Part shown: positions 1-10,749 of the stretch, one piece after another | Layout: the number at the start of each line of letters is the position of its first letter | Position numbering within the stretch: the stretch's first letter is position 1 | The notes under the pieces: generated by a model | What the model saw: the letters and a program-made list of their open reading frames with translations, nothing else | Databases searched by the model: none | What the model was told of the DNA's origin: nothing | Program-made: the position numbers and the translations under genes | Source of the DNA: Ophioderma brevispina | Taxonomy: Eukaryota; Echinodermata; Ophiuroidea; Amphilepidida; Ophiodermatidae | Length of the DNA stretch: 64,000 nucleotides | Reading direction: 5' to 3' | Assembly (NCBI GenBank): GCA_023653785.1 | Contig: JAMKCH010002968.1 | Span: 1 to 64,000 of the forward strand

Positions 1-156
1 ATTACTCACAGCGCGCTGTCAAAGCAAGGTCATGATTTGGCTACGACTGGCGGTGCTACGATGGAAAAAGGAGGAACGCAATAAATTCCCAATCCGATGG
101 CGCTAATCCATGCAAGTTGCGTTTTAATTAATATAGAGTAGTTGATGTAGCTACAT

Positions 157-530
157 ATCGTCGCTGGGCGTGGGAAAACCCCATATGTAACTCCAGAGGT
201 CAAATGCAAAACCCTCATATTTAAAAATGGGCCCCAGTGCTAAAACCTCATATGGGCATTTGGTCACATCGGGTTTTAGCTTGAATTTCATGCCAATCTG
301 ATAGTAAATCATATGGCACTTTATTTCAGAATCTGGAGTAAATAAGTATCTAAATAATTTGAAGGAACCTTTCTAGTGGTATGGCTTACAGCAATTATTC
401 GTTTTTGGTGTCTCTCGAAAAATAGTAACATGTATGTTTGTTCATTAACCGTTTTTATTTTACTACATGTGAGGTTTTTGCTTTTAACGGTCAATGCACA
501 TATGAGTTTTTCCCGCCCAGCGACGAGAAA
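157..530. mobile_element. Small inverted-repeat element (MITE-like), ~370 bp
   Basis: The stretch starting TCGTCGCTGGGCG at about 157 is repeated in reverse complement ending about 528. The match runs inward some 70 bases through CATATG and an AAAACCTCA motif. The internal part is AT-rich with no coding signal. This layout fits a non-autonomous inverted-repeat DNA element; the family is not recognised. Confidence 0.6.
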
Positions 531-2275
531 TTCTAAATAAGGGTTTCTAGTAATTCACTAATATATCTCATAAGTAAAAGTATCAAGCATACATAGAGAC
601 ACTAGAATCATGACTTTCGTGGGTTCGGATTGCGTTCCAGAGGTTTAAAAAATACACTGCAAGTGTCGTTACATTTGTAACATGATTTTGAACACCTGCA
701 GAACACGTTTAGGTGTTCGAGGATTCTGTAAATCATGAATAGGTATACTGGAGGCTTTGGTGGCGCAGACTTCCACCGACTATGACGCAGCACCGGCACG
801 TGTTTGGGGAGCTGTGGGGGTGGTCACTGAGTCCTATCCCCCTGAACAATCTAACTGCCTGAGGTCCATCTTTATGAGGAGCGACAAGAATGATATTGAG
901 GTCCACTAGATCGGGAAGAGTAGAGGAAGAAGGGATTGAGAATGAATATGGTACATTGAGGAAAAGGGAAGATCGTCGATCTGATGATTTAGAAGTAGTG
1001 GGGGACGTAGTGCAAAGATCTCGGTGAGTGTGCAAATCGGATAAAATTGTGAATTTGGTACCAGGTATTTGTGCATTGATAAGCAAAAACAATTGATGGA
1101 GAGCCTTGCCAAATCCCTTTCATGTCCCCCAGCTTGGATTTCAAAGGTTACACAGTGGTAAAAAATTACAAATGTTCCGATTTGGTTGAACAGAAGCACA
1201 CCATGAATGTTATGCTACAGGATTCCAAAAGGTCTAATAGTTTTATACTAAACGATCTAAATTAATAAGTCCCCCCGCTGACAAAGGTACATTTTTTCTT
1301 GGAAAGTTTAGGCTCTTTAACCTGTTCAAAAATATAAAATGTACACTGGCATTGTTACAATTTAATAGTGCAAAAAAAAATCTCACAAAGTTCATCCATT
1401 CTCCCTGCATGACTTCATTTTATTAAATTTGATGACGAATTAAAAATGACACTTTCGTGCATTGTGGGATTTTACAATAGAGAAAATCCCGGAGAGAAGT
1501 ATCGACATGTCGATACACCCAGGACTCCGCCGACATTTGACGTGGTGCCCAATGATAGCTAAATCGTTATTTTCTTCTCTTCCCATTGCTACCAAATGGT
1601 ACCGCATTCCTGTAATTACGGTCAGAATAACGTTCTAAGTTCACATGTCAGCAAAACGTTAAATTTCCATAGTCCAACAGTGTAACAACAGCCTGTCTCA
1701 AAAGAAGGGTACAATCAAAAACCGATTTTTTTTTCCAATATTCTATTTTAAGATAAGTAAGTCGTTTGGACTCACCTTACAGAGAACATACCAGCCTTTC
1801 CAGTATTTTTTGTTTCAATCTCATTTGCTTGTTCAATCGAAGATAACTACTCCGTTTTACTGCTGAACACAAACATCGAGTTTGTGCCACTTCCGGATTG
1901 AGTGAAAACGGTGAAAGAATTGTTAAAAATAAGTTATACACATTTGAACAGATATGAAGCTTAAAAGGGATGAACTTCAAAAAGAACTCTAAAAAGAATA
2001 CCCGTAAAACAGTACGTGAATGTGGAAGTTTTATGATCAGTAAGTCGGCTTAAGATAAGTGAATAACATTCGACATACCGTTGTTTGTTAGAAGAGAACC
2101 ACAGTTACAACAACCTGGAGGAAGAGTTTTTTATGGTCTTTGAATTCTAATGAAAACCGTAAATTCTAACACCACATTGATCTATTCTTCCAAATTCAAA
2201 TTTTCATTGACTTCAACAATGAGTAGTGCACAAGGTTTTGAATTTTGGTTGCAATTACATTCCTTCTGGGCATGG
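531..2275. other. No supported gene
   Basis: Non-coding AT-rich sequence. Open frames of about 100 codons on the minus strand around 733-1199 have no recognisable domain and no convincing codon pattern. I see no repeat or RNA gene that I can name. Confidence 0.4.
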
Positions 2276-2277
2276 AT

Positions 2278-3125
2278 TTTAACACTTAAGTGCTAGGGGG
2301 GGGGGGTTTCCATAGTACCCGATTTGTTTTTCGGCGAGTTTTTCACTCGCGAAATATTTTTCCGAACTCTAATTTTTTGATGTATTGTGTCAACTTATCG
2401 ATGGCGCTTCTTTCCTAAAAAAAAAAAATTACTACAATTTCTCCGCCCGTTAATGAGATAATTAGCTTTGGGTTCCCTAGGAACCCCCCCCCCCCTTGGC
2501 ACCAACGGGAGTGTGATTTTAAAAATAAAAATTAGCAACCCTGTTGCCAGAATAATATTTTCTTGCTTGTGTATGTTCATATGCATGAAAGCAAAATTAC
2601 TTACATAATCAGAAAAATACTTAACCCTTTATGTGCTGAAAAGAAGCGATTCCATCATCGAACGACTGCGTCGCCCTTTTTTTTTTTTTTTTTTTTTTTT
2701 CTTGAGGCGCAAGAAATTTGTTTGCTATACAAACCTATGGTCAATACTACTTCCCCCACAAAAAATACAAGAATGTACAAATGGAATGTTTGTGTTACAT
2801 ATATGTAAATTGGTCCTGCTAGAGTAGTATAAACATCAAAGATTTGCACTGTGTATGTGTGGAAAGCAGGGCCGCGGAAACCTCATGTTCTTTGAGCTAT
2901 TTTTGACGCATTTCGAAAACAATGATTTGCCCCTAATTTCCAGACGATAACCTGAACTCATTTATATTGCAACCTTTGGCCTTGTCTTATGCACCCTCAA
3001 AGGTGTTATGAGTTTCATTGGAAAATTCATCGGGAAAGTGGTTTCCTTAGGGGGAACCCCCACCCCCCTTAGGCACCAACGTGAGTGAAAACACCTTGGC
3101 ACTTAAATGTAACATATACCATTTT
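2278..3125. repeat. Poly-G/C, CCTAGG-containing repeat cluster (copy cluster 1)
   Basis: Three related pieces recur here: a CACTTAAGTG word beside a G run near 2288, a C run after CCTAGG followed by GGCACCAACGGGAGTG near 2478-2510, and a similar piece with GGCACCAACGTGAGTG near 3050-3090. The same words return six or more times at 47.6-49.3 kb. A 24-base T run lies at about 2677-2700. This looks like a dispersed repeat family, perhaps with short inverted ends; no coding content. Confidence 0.5.
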
Positions 3126-3129
3126 TGTA

Positions 3130-4740
3130 ATAATCAAGCTCCATTTCGTTACTGCATATATTGGTTTGTTTATTATTTTGAAAAGAAGATATTTATCATG
3201 AACTGCTTATGTTGACTATTAAAAACGTGTGTGTCAATAAAACTAGACTTTGTTTACTTTTAATCTGTGTTTTATTTCCTTTTGTCAGTTGCAATCTTTG
3301 TGAGCTTCAACATGCACGTATAACTCGCGAAACTATTGCCCATTCCTAAAAGTGGCACAAATCGATTTTAGAGTATCGCTGTAAATTGGGATTATATCTC
3401 TGGATGACAAAGCAAATAAGATGAAACAAACACTATTGTAAAGGCTTGGTCTTTGTTCTTTATATATCCAATTAAGATACTTTGTATTTCATATTTACAT
3501 TTTTTTCTGATTGCAACCACTTTTTTTTTGAGACCGGCTGTAGAATGTGTCCCCTATTCTACACTGTGTATGGAAAACGACGTTCTTAATAACGTCATTC
3601 TGACGTAATTCTCGGCATGTTGGTACCATTTTTGTAGCAATGGAAAGCGCATAGACGCTGTCCATTGGCACCAAAATCAAGTGATTGTGGTATTCCGGTG
3701 TTGTACTAGACATGTTGTTACTTCTTTAAAAAGGATTTCTCTATTGTGGAATCCCAATGGCCGAAGTGTCCTTTTTATTCGTCTCCCCCAAAGTTATAAA
3801 TTACGTCATTTCAGGGTGAAGATTAACTGCTGTGTGCTTTTTTTTCGCATTCAATGTGTAACAATTGCAGTGTACCTCTTTACATTTTGTACGGTTAAGA
3901 CCTTAACTTTTTTTCCAGAAATTAATTTTCACCTGTATACCTATGGCCTATAGTATGGAATTATGGGGTAAAAACCTGTAAAAATGGTGGCAAAAGTCAT
4001 TTTGTTTGTACAGGGGTCAAACATTAAAAAACGCTTGCTTGCTCTGCTCCAATTTTTTTGTAACACGTGGCTCAATTGTTGGTTCAGGCTCAAGAAGTAA
4101 TATAGCAATAGTTTTTGACGATTTTACGGTTGGTTATTTACCAAATGGCGAATAAAGTCGACAGTTTTGGCAGCTATTGGATTCTATTGACCTGTGACCT
4201 AGTGTTGGATAACGTGAAACTAAGCAGAACATAAGGCAAATTGTTCCTTATGTCAATCCTTTGCGTCTTTGGGTGAAATTAAAATTGAAAATAAAAAAAA
4301 ATAGGGAAGGAGGTAACAAAGAATGCGAAAGTAGGGTCTTAAAAACTTACAATAAGTAATCGCACTTCCAAATTAGGTTTTGTGTCCCTCCCCCGGGCAT
4401 TGGTCTACATAAAATTTCAATGACTACCAACAACTTTTCAGGCAAATGATTTCATTAATATTTTTTAAAAGGGGCTCCACCTGATTACAACACATAGATG
4501 TTATTCTGAAAGGGAGTCCCAGGTTAAAATCAGGTTAGTCCTACATGAGTGTACCTTTTTTTTTCCCTTCAACATAATACAAAGTTAAAAATAACGGATG
4601 AGAAATTCTCATGGATGGGCCCGTTTCAAAGCCCATGCCATGAGGATTTTTCTCACGTTGGGCACAATTTCAAGTATGAAAGAAAAAAGAAAAAAAAAAA
4701 TCCACTCATTTCCAAAACTCCTAATCACCCATATCTTGGT
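3130..4740. other. No supported gene
   Basis: AT-rich unassigned sequence. Short open frames here overlap each other on both strands and carry no domain. Poly-A and poly-T tracts are frequent. Confidence 0.4.
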
Positions 4741-4744
4741 GTCG

Positions 4745-5645
4745 ATTGAGCTTTGTGATGATATCAGGATCAGCAAGAGGAGTCAACACATCAACACAGA
4801 ACTGATGGGTCGGTAACACCACTCTAGGAGATCTAGACTTTGCGGATGGATCTTTGCTCTTAAACAAACCAATAAAACCAGACTGCACACAAACCGATGT
4901 TCTAGCTGAAGCGGCTGAGAAAGTAGACCTCTTCATCACAAAATCTAAAACCAAGATGATTTCCCCTTAATGCGAGACAGATGATACTATATACCTGGAG
5001 GGCCAAGTGATTGAAAAGTTTAACATCTCACTTACCTAGGGGCCCACATAGATTCATCTAGGCGACTCAGCAGGACAAGGATTGGTAAAGCCAATGCTAA
5101 CTTTCAAAAGTTTGAACAACATCTGGCGTTCTAACTAAACTGTATTGGCCAAAAACAAAACTTCAAAATCTTGCAGTGATGTTTGTCTGTCCTACTGTAT
5201 GGGGCTTGGAGCATGGAAGTTCAACAACGACTTTACAGTTTCACAAATCGGTGTTGTAGCTCTATTAAACTCAAATGTCATGAAAAAATATCCAACTCTG
5301 ACTTCAGGAATGGTACACTCCCCAAACATCTGAGAAAGCGAAGCGAGAGATGGAACTATTGGGTCACGTGCTACGCATGCCAACAACACGACTCCCTAGA
5401 CCAGTTCTTGACTGGACAAACCACAGTGAGAGGCCGAAGGAAATAGGACTAGGTCAAAGACATAAACCCTCGAGACAACTCCATTTCTGATGATTCACCA
5501 GCACTAGGTTTACTCCCTAAAAACTACCAGGAGCAGCCCAAACAAACGTCCAACTGTGGCTATCTCTCTCGAACCACCTTCACGCCAGCGATGGGGCTCA
5601 GGGATACAATCAAGTAAGTCAAGTATTCAACACTATGTGTCGAGG
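4745..5645 (+). pseudogene. LINE reverse transcriptase C-terminal remnant (RTE-like)
   Basis: Broken plus-strand reading frames resemble the C-terminal half of a non-LTR reverse transcriptase. Codons 4830-4850 read D-L-D-F-A-D-G, matching catalytic motif C (normally F-A-D-D), so the second aspartate is lost here. Downstream come a K-S-K-T-K-M stretch (about 4945), L-G-A-H-I-D (about 5036) and, across frames, the thumb motif 'LLYGA..W' at about 5195-5215. A basic region resembling 'RRW.WLGHVLRM' and 'RGRPK' follows at 5335-5450. Order and spacing fit RTE/CR1-type LINE ends. Several frameshifts and stops show it is inactive or badly sequenced. The 5' half is missing. It lies just upstream of the Ty3 element's 5' LTR, in the same orientation, with no functional link. 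Confidence 0.75.
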
Positions 5646-5740
5646 AATTTAAAATTTTGCTGAATCCAAACTTTATGACGTCTTCTGGCGTAACGCTAGC
5701 ATGTTAGTACTCAGTAGAAGGACCATAGCTATCTTTGAAC

Positions 5741-5979
5741 TGTAATAAAGTAAAAAGTAATTGCCTGGTATTCTCATTATGGTAGTGGCCTCCCAAGGCT
5801 GACCTTAGCCAGGGTAGCTGGGTCAAGTACAGATCTGACATGGGGCCACAAACTTGGCCACATAGGCAATCTTCTTGTCACTGTAATAAAATACCTGAAT
5901 TAAGATTAAGTCCATATGATGAACATGGTGTTAATTGTGTCATTATTGTCTAACTATTAGTAACCCATGTTACTAATAA
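5741..5979 (+). repeat. 5' LTR of Ty3/gypsy element
   Basis: Starts TGTAATAAAG and shares long stretches with 10520-10747, e.g. ATTGCCTGGTATTCTCATTA and CCACATAGGCAAT. The internal region begins with TGGCGACAGAGG at 5981, where a primer-binding site is expected. TGGCGAC resembles the start seen in other animal Ty3 elements, but the priming tRNA is not determined. Confidence 0.85.
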
Positions 5980-6870
5980 GTGGCGACAGAGGATTGCGTG
6001 ACATGCCTGATTCCGAGGACCTGCCTTCCGTCGAAATCAGAATTGCCGATCGGCAAGATAGAACCGTTTAATGGCCAGACACAAAATGGTACGTGGTCCA
6101 GAAGATTGAAGCCTTACTTCAATGCTAAACAAGATAAGGAGGAGGATAAAAAGGATGTATTTCCATCACTGTGCGGGAGCAGAAGCTTGCCTACACTCCC
6201 ACCTGTATCTCCTGACAAACAATGAAAGACCTATGCACAGTTAGTGAAATATGCAAGAAAAGACCAGTATGCACCTAGAGTCCTTCAATGATCATGCAAC
6301 GCTGCAAGTTTCACAGATATTCGTCAACCGGGAGAATCTGTGGCATCATTTGTAGCAGAATTGAGAGCTTTGGCCAATTTTTGTGTTGGATGTTTTGGAT
6401 GAAAATCTCCGAGACCGCTTAGTAGTGGGGCCATCAATGATAATGCTATTCAAAGAGGCTGTTTTGCTGAGAAAGAGCTGAATTTTTAAAGAAAGAGCCT
6501 ATGAGATGGCTTTGGCAGCAGAAACTGCCAACAAATGTGCGTGATCTGCAAGGTGCTACCATCTTTGGTACATCAAATGGAGACTGATAGTGTGGACAAA
6601 GTTTCGGCATCAAGTAAAATGCACAGCGAACGCGCCATCATCAAGATGGTCAAAGTGTAACAGCAAACCTTGTTATCGTTGTGTGGGAAAATCAATCATG
6701 ATCAAAGCCAGTGTAGATTGCAAGTCTGCAACTTGCATTCCTGCAATGAACGTTGGCCATCTCGCTAAAGTGTGCCGCATAAGGGTAAGACTTTTACGCA
6801 ATCTAATCAAGAGAGAGAGAGATGCAGTAAAGCCAAGCATCAATCGCAAAGGCAATTCACCATGAACAAG
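5980..6870 (+). pseudogene. gag: Ty3/gypsy gag remnant with zinc knuckle
   Basis: The capsid/nucleocapsid precursor that would package the element's RNA. Visible motifs are I-E-P-F-N-G-Q near 6052-6080, then in another frame Q-P-G-E-S-V-A-S-F-V-A-E-L-R-A-L-A-N at about 6328-6383. A-Y-E-M-A-L-A-A-E-T-A-N-K follows at about 6496-6535. At 6671-6775 a C-Y-R-C start and later C/H residues match a CCHC nucleic-acid-binding knuckle split by a frameshift (C-N at one side, G-H-L-A-K-V-C on the other). An intact protein cannot be read. Confidence 0.8.
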
Positions 6871-7560
6871 AATATTCCATATCCGGTAAGTGCATCCAAT
6901 AATACGTTTTCCGTCCACTACTCGTACTGTTGAAATTAAATGGAAAAAAGTAAATGGAGTTGACAAAACCGGAGCATCCTACCCATAGTGTCGAAAATTT
7001 GTATAAGAGTTTGTGGCAAGAAAAGGATCTGACCCAGCTGACCTCAATCTCAAGACTTACAATGGAGAACAATAAGAACAACTTGGTCTGTTTACCGCCA
7101 GAGGTTATAAGACAAAGCAAATTCAAGCATCTAGTGTGGTGGCCAAAGGAAATAAACAAGCCCTGCTTGGCTGGGATTTGCTTCATCCATCGTACACTCT
7201 TGCATTGGAACGCATTTTCAATAGCGCGTAGTTCGCTGGCTAATGTTTTAGCAGACAACGAGGAAGTATCAGGAGGAAGAGGGCACATGAAGGGGTCAAA
7301 GCGAAGCTTCACGTGGACCCAGCAGTACCACCACGCTTCAATAAGCAACCGCCATTACCTTACCAATGAAATCCAAAGTGGGAAGAAGAATTACGCGATT
7401 GGAACGCACTGGAATTATTGACCAAATTTCAATTCGCGGAATGGGCTGTCACCTAGATTCCATTCTGAAACCTGTATCAATCCGTGCGCACTCTTCTGTG
7501 GCGATTTTAAGACACAGTAAATCAAGCGTCCAAAGTTGTCGGTAGTCCCATACCAAAGAT
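6871..7560 (+). pseudogene. Ty3/gypsy protease and pre-RT region, degraded
   Basis: This lies between the zinc knuckle and the reverse transcriptase, where the aspartic protease is expected. A short frame gives L-Y-K-S-L-W-Q-E followed by D-P-A-D-L-N-L-K-T-Y-N-G-E-Q in a second frame. These resemble the segment after the protease active site in animal Ty3 elements. I cannot see an intact D-T/S-G catalytic triad. A 163-codon minus-strand open frame over the same bases is a shadow. Confidence 0.55.
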
Positions 7561-8560
7561 TGTATGAACCTTTGTGCAAAATTGCAAGGGGGAAAAATCT
7601 CCTAAACTGGCTATGTCACAAAAGCATATCCAACAGCTTCCATTGGAAGATGATTCAATGCAGTATGTAGTTATTAGTACTCATAAGGGTCTCTACCGCT
7701 ATACTCGTTCCGTTGCCATTTGGAGTCGCTTCCAGCACCAGCTATATGTCAACGCACAAATGGAAAATCTGCTGGCTTTATTCATCCCCCAATGTTTCAT
7801 ATTTTTTTGGATGACATTTTGTCCACAGTTTCAATCAGAGGAGGAACACTTACGCTTTTATCGGCAGTAACTAGCGATACCTCAGAGGAGCGGGTGTCGA
7901 CTCAAGAACTCCACATGCGAGTTCATAAGACTCGTCAGTAGTCCTATTTGGGCATACCATCATGCTCAAGTCTATGGCCTCACCTGAAAAAATAATCAAG
8001 GCGATTCAAGATGCTCCAGCACCCAAGAATGTACGTGAATTGAGATCTTATCTCGGGTTAATTTGACTTACTATGGAAAGTTCATGCAAGACCTTTCCAC
8101 TGTGATATCTCCTCTTACAGCTGCTGCACAAGGATTAAATGGAGATGGGGTAAGAGCGCCGGCAAAATTGGCATTTGCAAGCGTCTAAAAAGTGCTACTC
8201 GTTTTCGCAATGTCTTGCACATTTTGATCCCGCAAAACCCTAATTCTAGCCTGCGACGCATCACCCGTAGAAGTGGGCAGTGTTATCAATGCGTTTAGAT
8301 ATGGAGCGAGCAGCATTGGATTGCTTCGCTCACCTTGTCACCTGCATGAATGGAAATACGCGCAAATCGAGAAAGACGGCCTATCGTTTGTTTTCGGGGT
8401 GAAGATTTCAACCAATATCTATTTGGGAGACATTTCACATTAATCACAGACCACAAACCCTCCCTTGGTCTCTTTTGATGAGGTGTTCGCCAAGATCTCT
8501 TGCTCACGACTTCTTCCCCGTATTCAAACGCTGGCCTTAACTTTGAGATGTATGATATAC
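7561..8560 (+). pseudogene. pol: Ty3/gypsy reverse transcriptase and RNase H remnant
   Basis: Reverse transcriptase copies element RNA into DNA and RNase H removes the RNA strand. Across frames one reads D-D-S-M-Q-Y-V-V-I at about 7650-7677, H-K-G-L-Y-R-Y-T-R to 7707, and the catalytic F-L-D-D box at 7804-7815. A-P-K-N-V-R-E-L-R-S-Y-L-G at about 8010-8060 marks the RT-to-connection boundary. RNase H is shown by A-C-D-A-S-P-V near 8251-8271, E-W-K-Y-A-Q-I-E-K at about 8347-8373 and L-I-T-D-H-K-P near 8438-8458. At least five frameshifts separate these motifs. Confidence 0.85.
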
Positions 8561-8799
8561 ACTACTACTTAGATCAACGGCTTGCTACATGCAAATGCAG
8601 ACGCGATGAGCCGTTTACCATTGCAGGATACATTGTTGGTCCTAACACCACAACCAGCGGGCGGAGTACTATTCTGTTATGGAACTTGGACCAACTCCGA
8701 CAAATGTCACAGTCGATAAACAGTGGCCTTGGTAAGATCCCACTTTATCGCGGTGGTCTAAATTTGTCAATGAAAGGAAAACGGAACTGGTCGTGCAAG

Positions 8800-9935
8800 A
8801 TGGTGTAATCTTGTGGGGTACCCAGAGTTTATTTATACCACCGGTGGCGGCAAGGACGGAAACAGGTCTTGTCCGAATTGCACACCGCTCATCCGGGAGC
8901 TTCGCGCATGAAATCGCTTGCTCGAGGATTACTTTGGTGGCCCAAATTAGATGAGGAAATTGAAAAATGTGGTGAAATCTGGTGGCTGTTTGCCAGAACG
9001 TAGCGCATAAACTCCCCCTCCCACCCCCCCCCCCCCCCCCCCAGGTTACAATTACAACCATGGGAATGGCCAAACAAACCATGGTCTCGGCTCACACTGG
9101 ACTTTGCTGGTCCCAAATGGGGACCATGGTTTCTGGTGATTATTGACCCCATCAAATGGTTTAGAGTTGATTCCTATACATCACCTTCTGAAGCCATTAT
9201 CAACAACTTCGTGGATATTTTTGCAACGCTTCTTTGTCTTCAAGACAGTTGGTACTGACAACACGACTATTTACCCGTGCGGAAATAGAAGCATTTCTTG
9301 AAATGAACGCAATAACGCACTGAACGCCGCGCCGTACCACCCAGCTAGTAATGGCCTCGCGGAACGCGCATCGCCATCTCAAAGCAGGGTTGAGAGAATG
9401 ATGAACACAGATTGCTTCGGATGTTTCTATTTGCATAAGAACAACGCCTCACACAACAACCGGACTGTTCCCTGCCGATCTTAAAATGTTCAAGCGTAAA
9501 CCTCGTACCGTTTAGCCTGCTCTACATCCAGATACTTCTGAACGCGTACGCAGAACAAAACCAACAAAAAGCAAACCATGAAGCCACGCGGTAGAACGCG
9601 ACTTTCAACTAGAGGAATTCGGTTTTATGCGCTTAACTATACAGTTGACCTACGTGGTCACCAGGAGAATGGTGAAACTACGTGGATTCAAGAATTACAA
9701 ATCAAAATGTCTATGCTGGCAAATTTGCGCCTCCACGCAGACCAAATTCGCTCGCGGATAGATACAATGAGAGATTGCAATAACTCCAGATCCAACCAGC
9801 ACCAACATTGTTCTTATTCCGGCTATTCCTGCTACTTGCCCCCTGAACCTGAACCGGATTCTGAAACTGATCCTGTATCAAACTCTAACACAGAAAATGT
9901 GAACAAACGCAGCCACAAGCTAATCGCCCGTTAGT
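8800..9935 (+). pseudogene. Ty3/gypsy integrase remnant
   Basis: Integrase would insert the cDNA. The N-terminal zinc-binding part shows H-T-A-H-P-G-A-S-R-M-K-S-L-A at 8880-8920 and W-W-P-K-L-D-E-E-I. The catalytic core shows L-D-F-A-G at about 9098, V-L-T-D-N-T-T across a frameshift near 9246-9270, A-E-I-E-A-F-L-E-M-N-A-I-T-H at 9280-9320 and Y-H-P-A-S-N-G-L-A-E-R-A at about 9331-9366. A 15-20 base C run at 9026-9042 interrupts the region between the zinc finger and the core. A basic C-terminal tail continues to about 9930. Multiple shifts make it non-functional as read. Confidence 0.85.
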
Positions 9936-10506
9936 CCCATACCTACAGTAACACACGACTCGCGCGATAACAAAACCAAACGGAACGTCGAATATCCAAC
10001 GCGAATCAGAAAAGCACCCGATCGTTTGGACTTATAAACTCTGAGCTAAATATGTGATGAACCCTGAAATGGAATACTGATACGGACTTGAATTTGTGAT
10101 GGACTGATAATTGTTGATGATAACTGGACTGAAAAATGACAACGGAACTAAATTGTCGCCTAGTTGTAAAATGTTATTGTAAACCTAGTACTAGAGTACA
10201 AATAGTTTTGGACATTCTAAATTATGAAGGAAGAACTTAAGTACTTTGGACATGACAAAAATAGTTAACTGAGAATAACTCCTGTAAAGTAAAATTAAAA
10301 GGAATTTACCAGAATATGTTTTCATTTCAATCTCATGGAGTCTGAAAGATAATAACCGTTTCAATATGTCAAATATTTTGGATAACCATTCAATGGGAAG
10401 TCGGCCTTGAACCAAACCCCAAAACATGGACTTTTCAGTTCAAGATCAGGTGATAGGTTTAAATTTAGAATATTAGAATTTAAAAGTGGGTTGATAATGC
10501 CCAACC

Positions 10507-10518
10507 AGGGGGAAGGGA
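10507..10518 (+). promoter_or_regulatory. Polypurine tract of Ty3/gypsy element
   Basis: AGGGGGAAGGGA directly abuts the start of the 3' LTR. This is the expected place and composition for the plus-strand primer of LTR retrotransposons. Confidence 0.75.
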
Positions 10519-10519
10519 T

Positions 10520-10747
10520 TTAATAAAGTAAATAATTGCCTGGTATTCTCATTATAGTGGCTAGTGGCCCTCCAGGCTGCCTTAGCCATGTAGTGGGTCA
10601 AGTACATATCTGACATGGGCCAAACGTGCCACATAGGCAATATTTGTCACTGTATACATACCTGAATAAGAGTACAGTCACATATAAGGAACATGATGTG
10701 AACTGTGTCATTTTGTAAATATAGTAACTCAGTTTCAGGCTACTATA
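10520..10747 (+). repeat. 3' LTR of Ty3/gypsy element
   Basis: Direct-repeat partner of 5741-5979. The shared stretches are the same, but with many substitutions and one- or two-base indels. The right end is approximate because the partner diverges after TAGTAAC. Confidence 0.82.
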
Positions 10748-10749
10748 CT

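Larger units (their letters stand above)
5741..10747 (+). mobile_element. Ty3/gypsy LTR retrotransposon, full layout but broken
   Basis: A ~5.0 kb element flanked by two related direct repeats of about 230-240 bp. Between them, in canonical Ty3/gypsy order, are remnants of gag with a zinc knuckle, a protease-like region, reverse transcriptase, RNase H and integrase, all on the plus strand. Integrase after RNase H separates Ty3/gypsy from Ty1/copia. Every domain is interrupted by indels and stops, so no complete polyprotein can be read. The two LTRs differ at many positions, so the insertion is not very recent unless sequencing errors dominate. No target-site duplication was established because the outer LTR ends are uncertain. 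Confidence 0.9.

Noticed and set aside
733..1092. 119-codon minus-strand open frame, serine- and proline-rich
   Set aside because: No domain, no splice context, and overlapped by another minus-strand frame; composition alone is not enough.
6857..7348. 163-codon open frame on the minus strand, the longest in the window
   Set aside because: It lies antisense to the Ty3 protease/pre-RT region, whose plus-strand motifs are recognisable; no domain on the minus strand.
8669..9082. 137-codon minus-strand open frame with a glycine run
   Set aside because: Antisense to the integrase; the glycine run is the complement of the C homopolymer.
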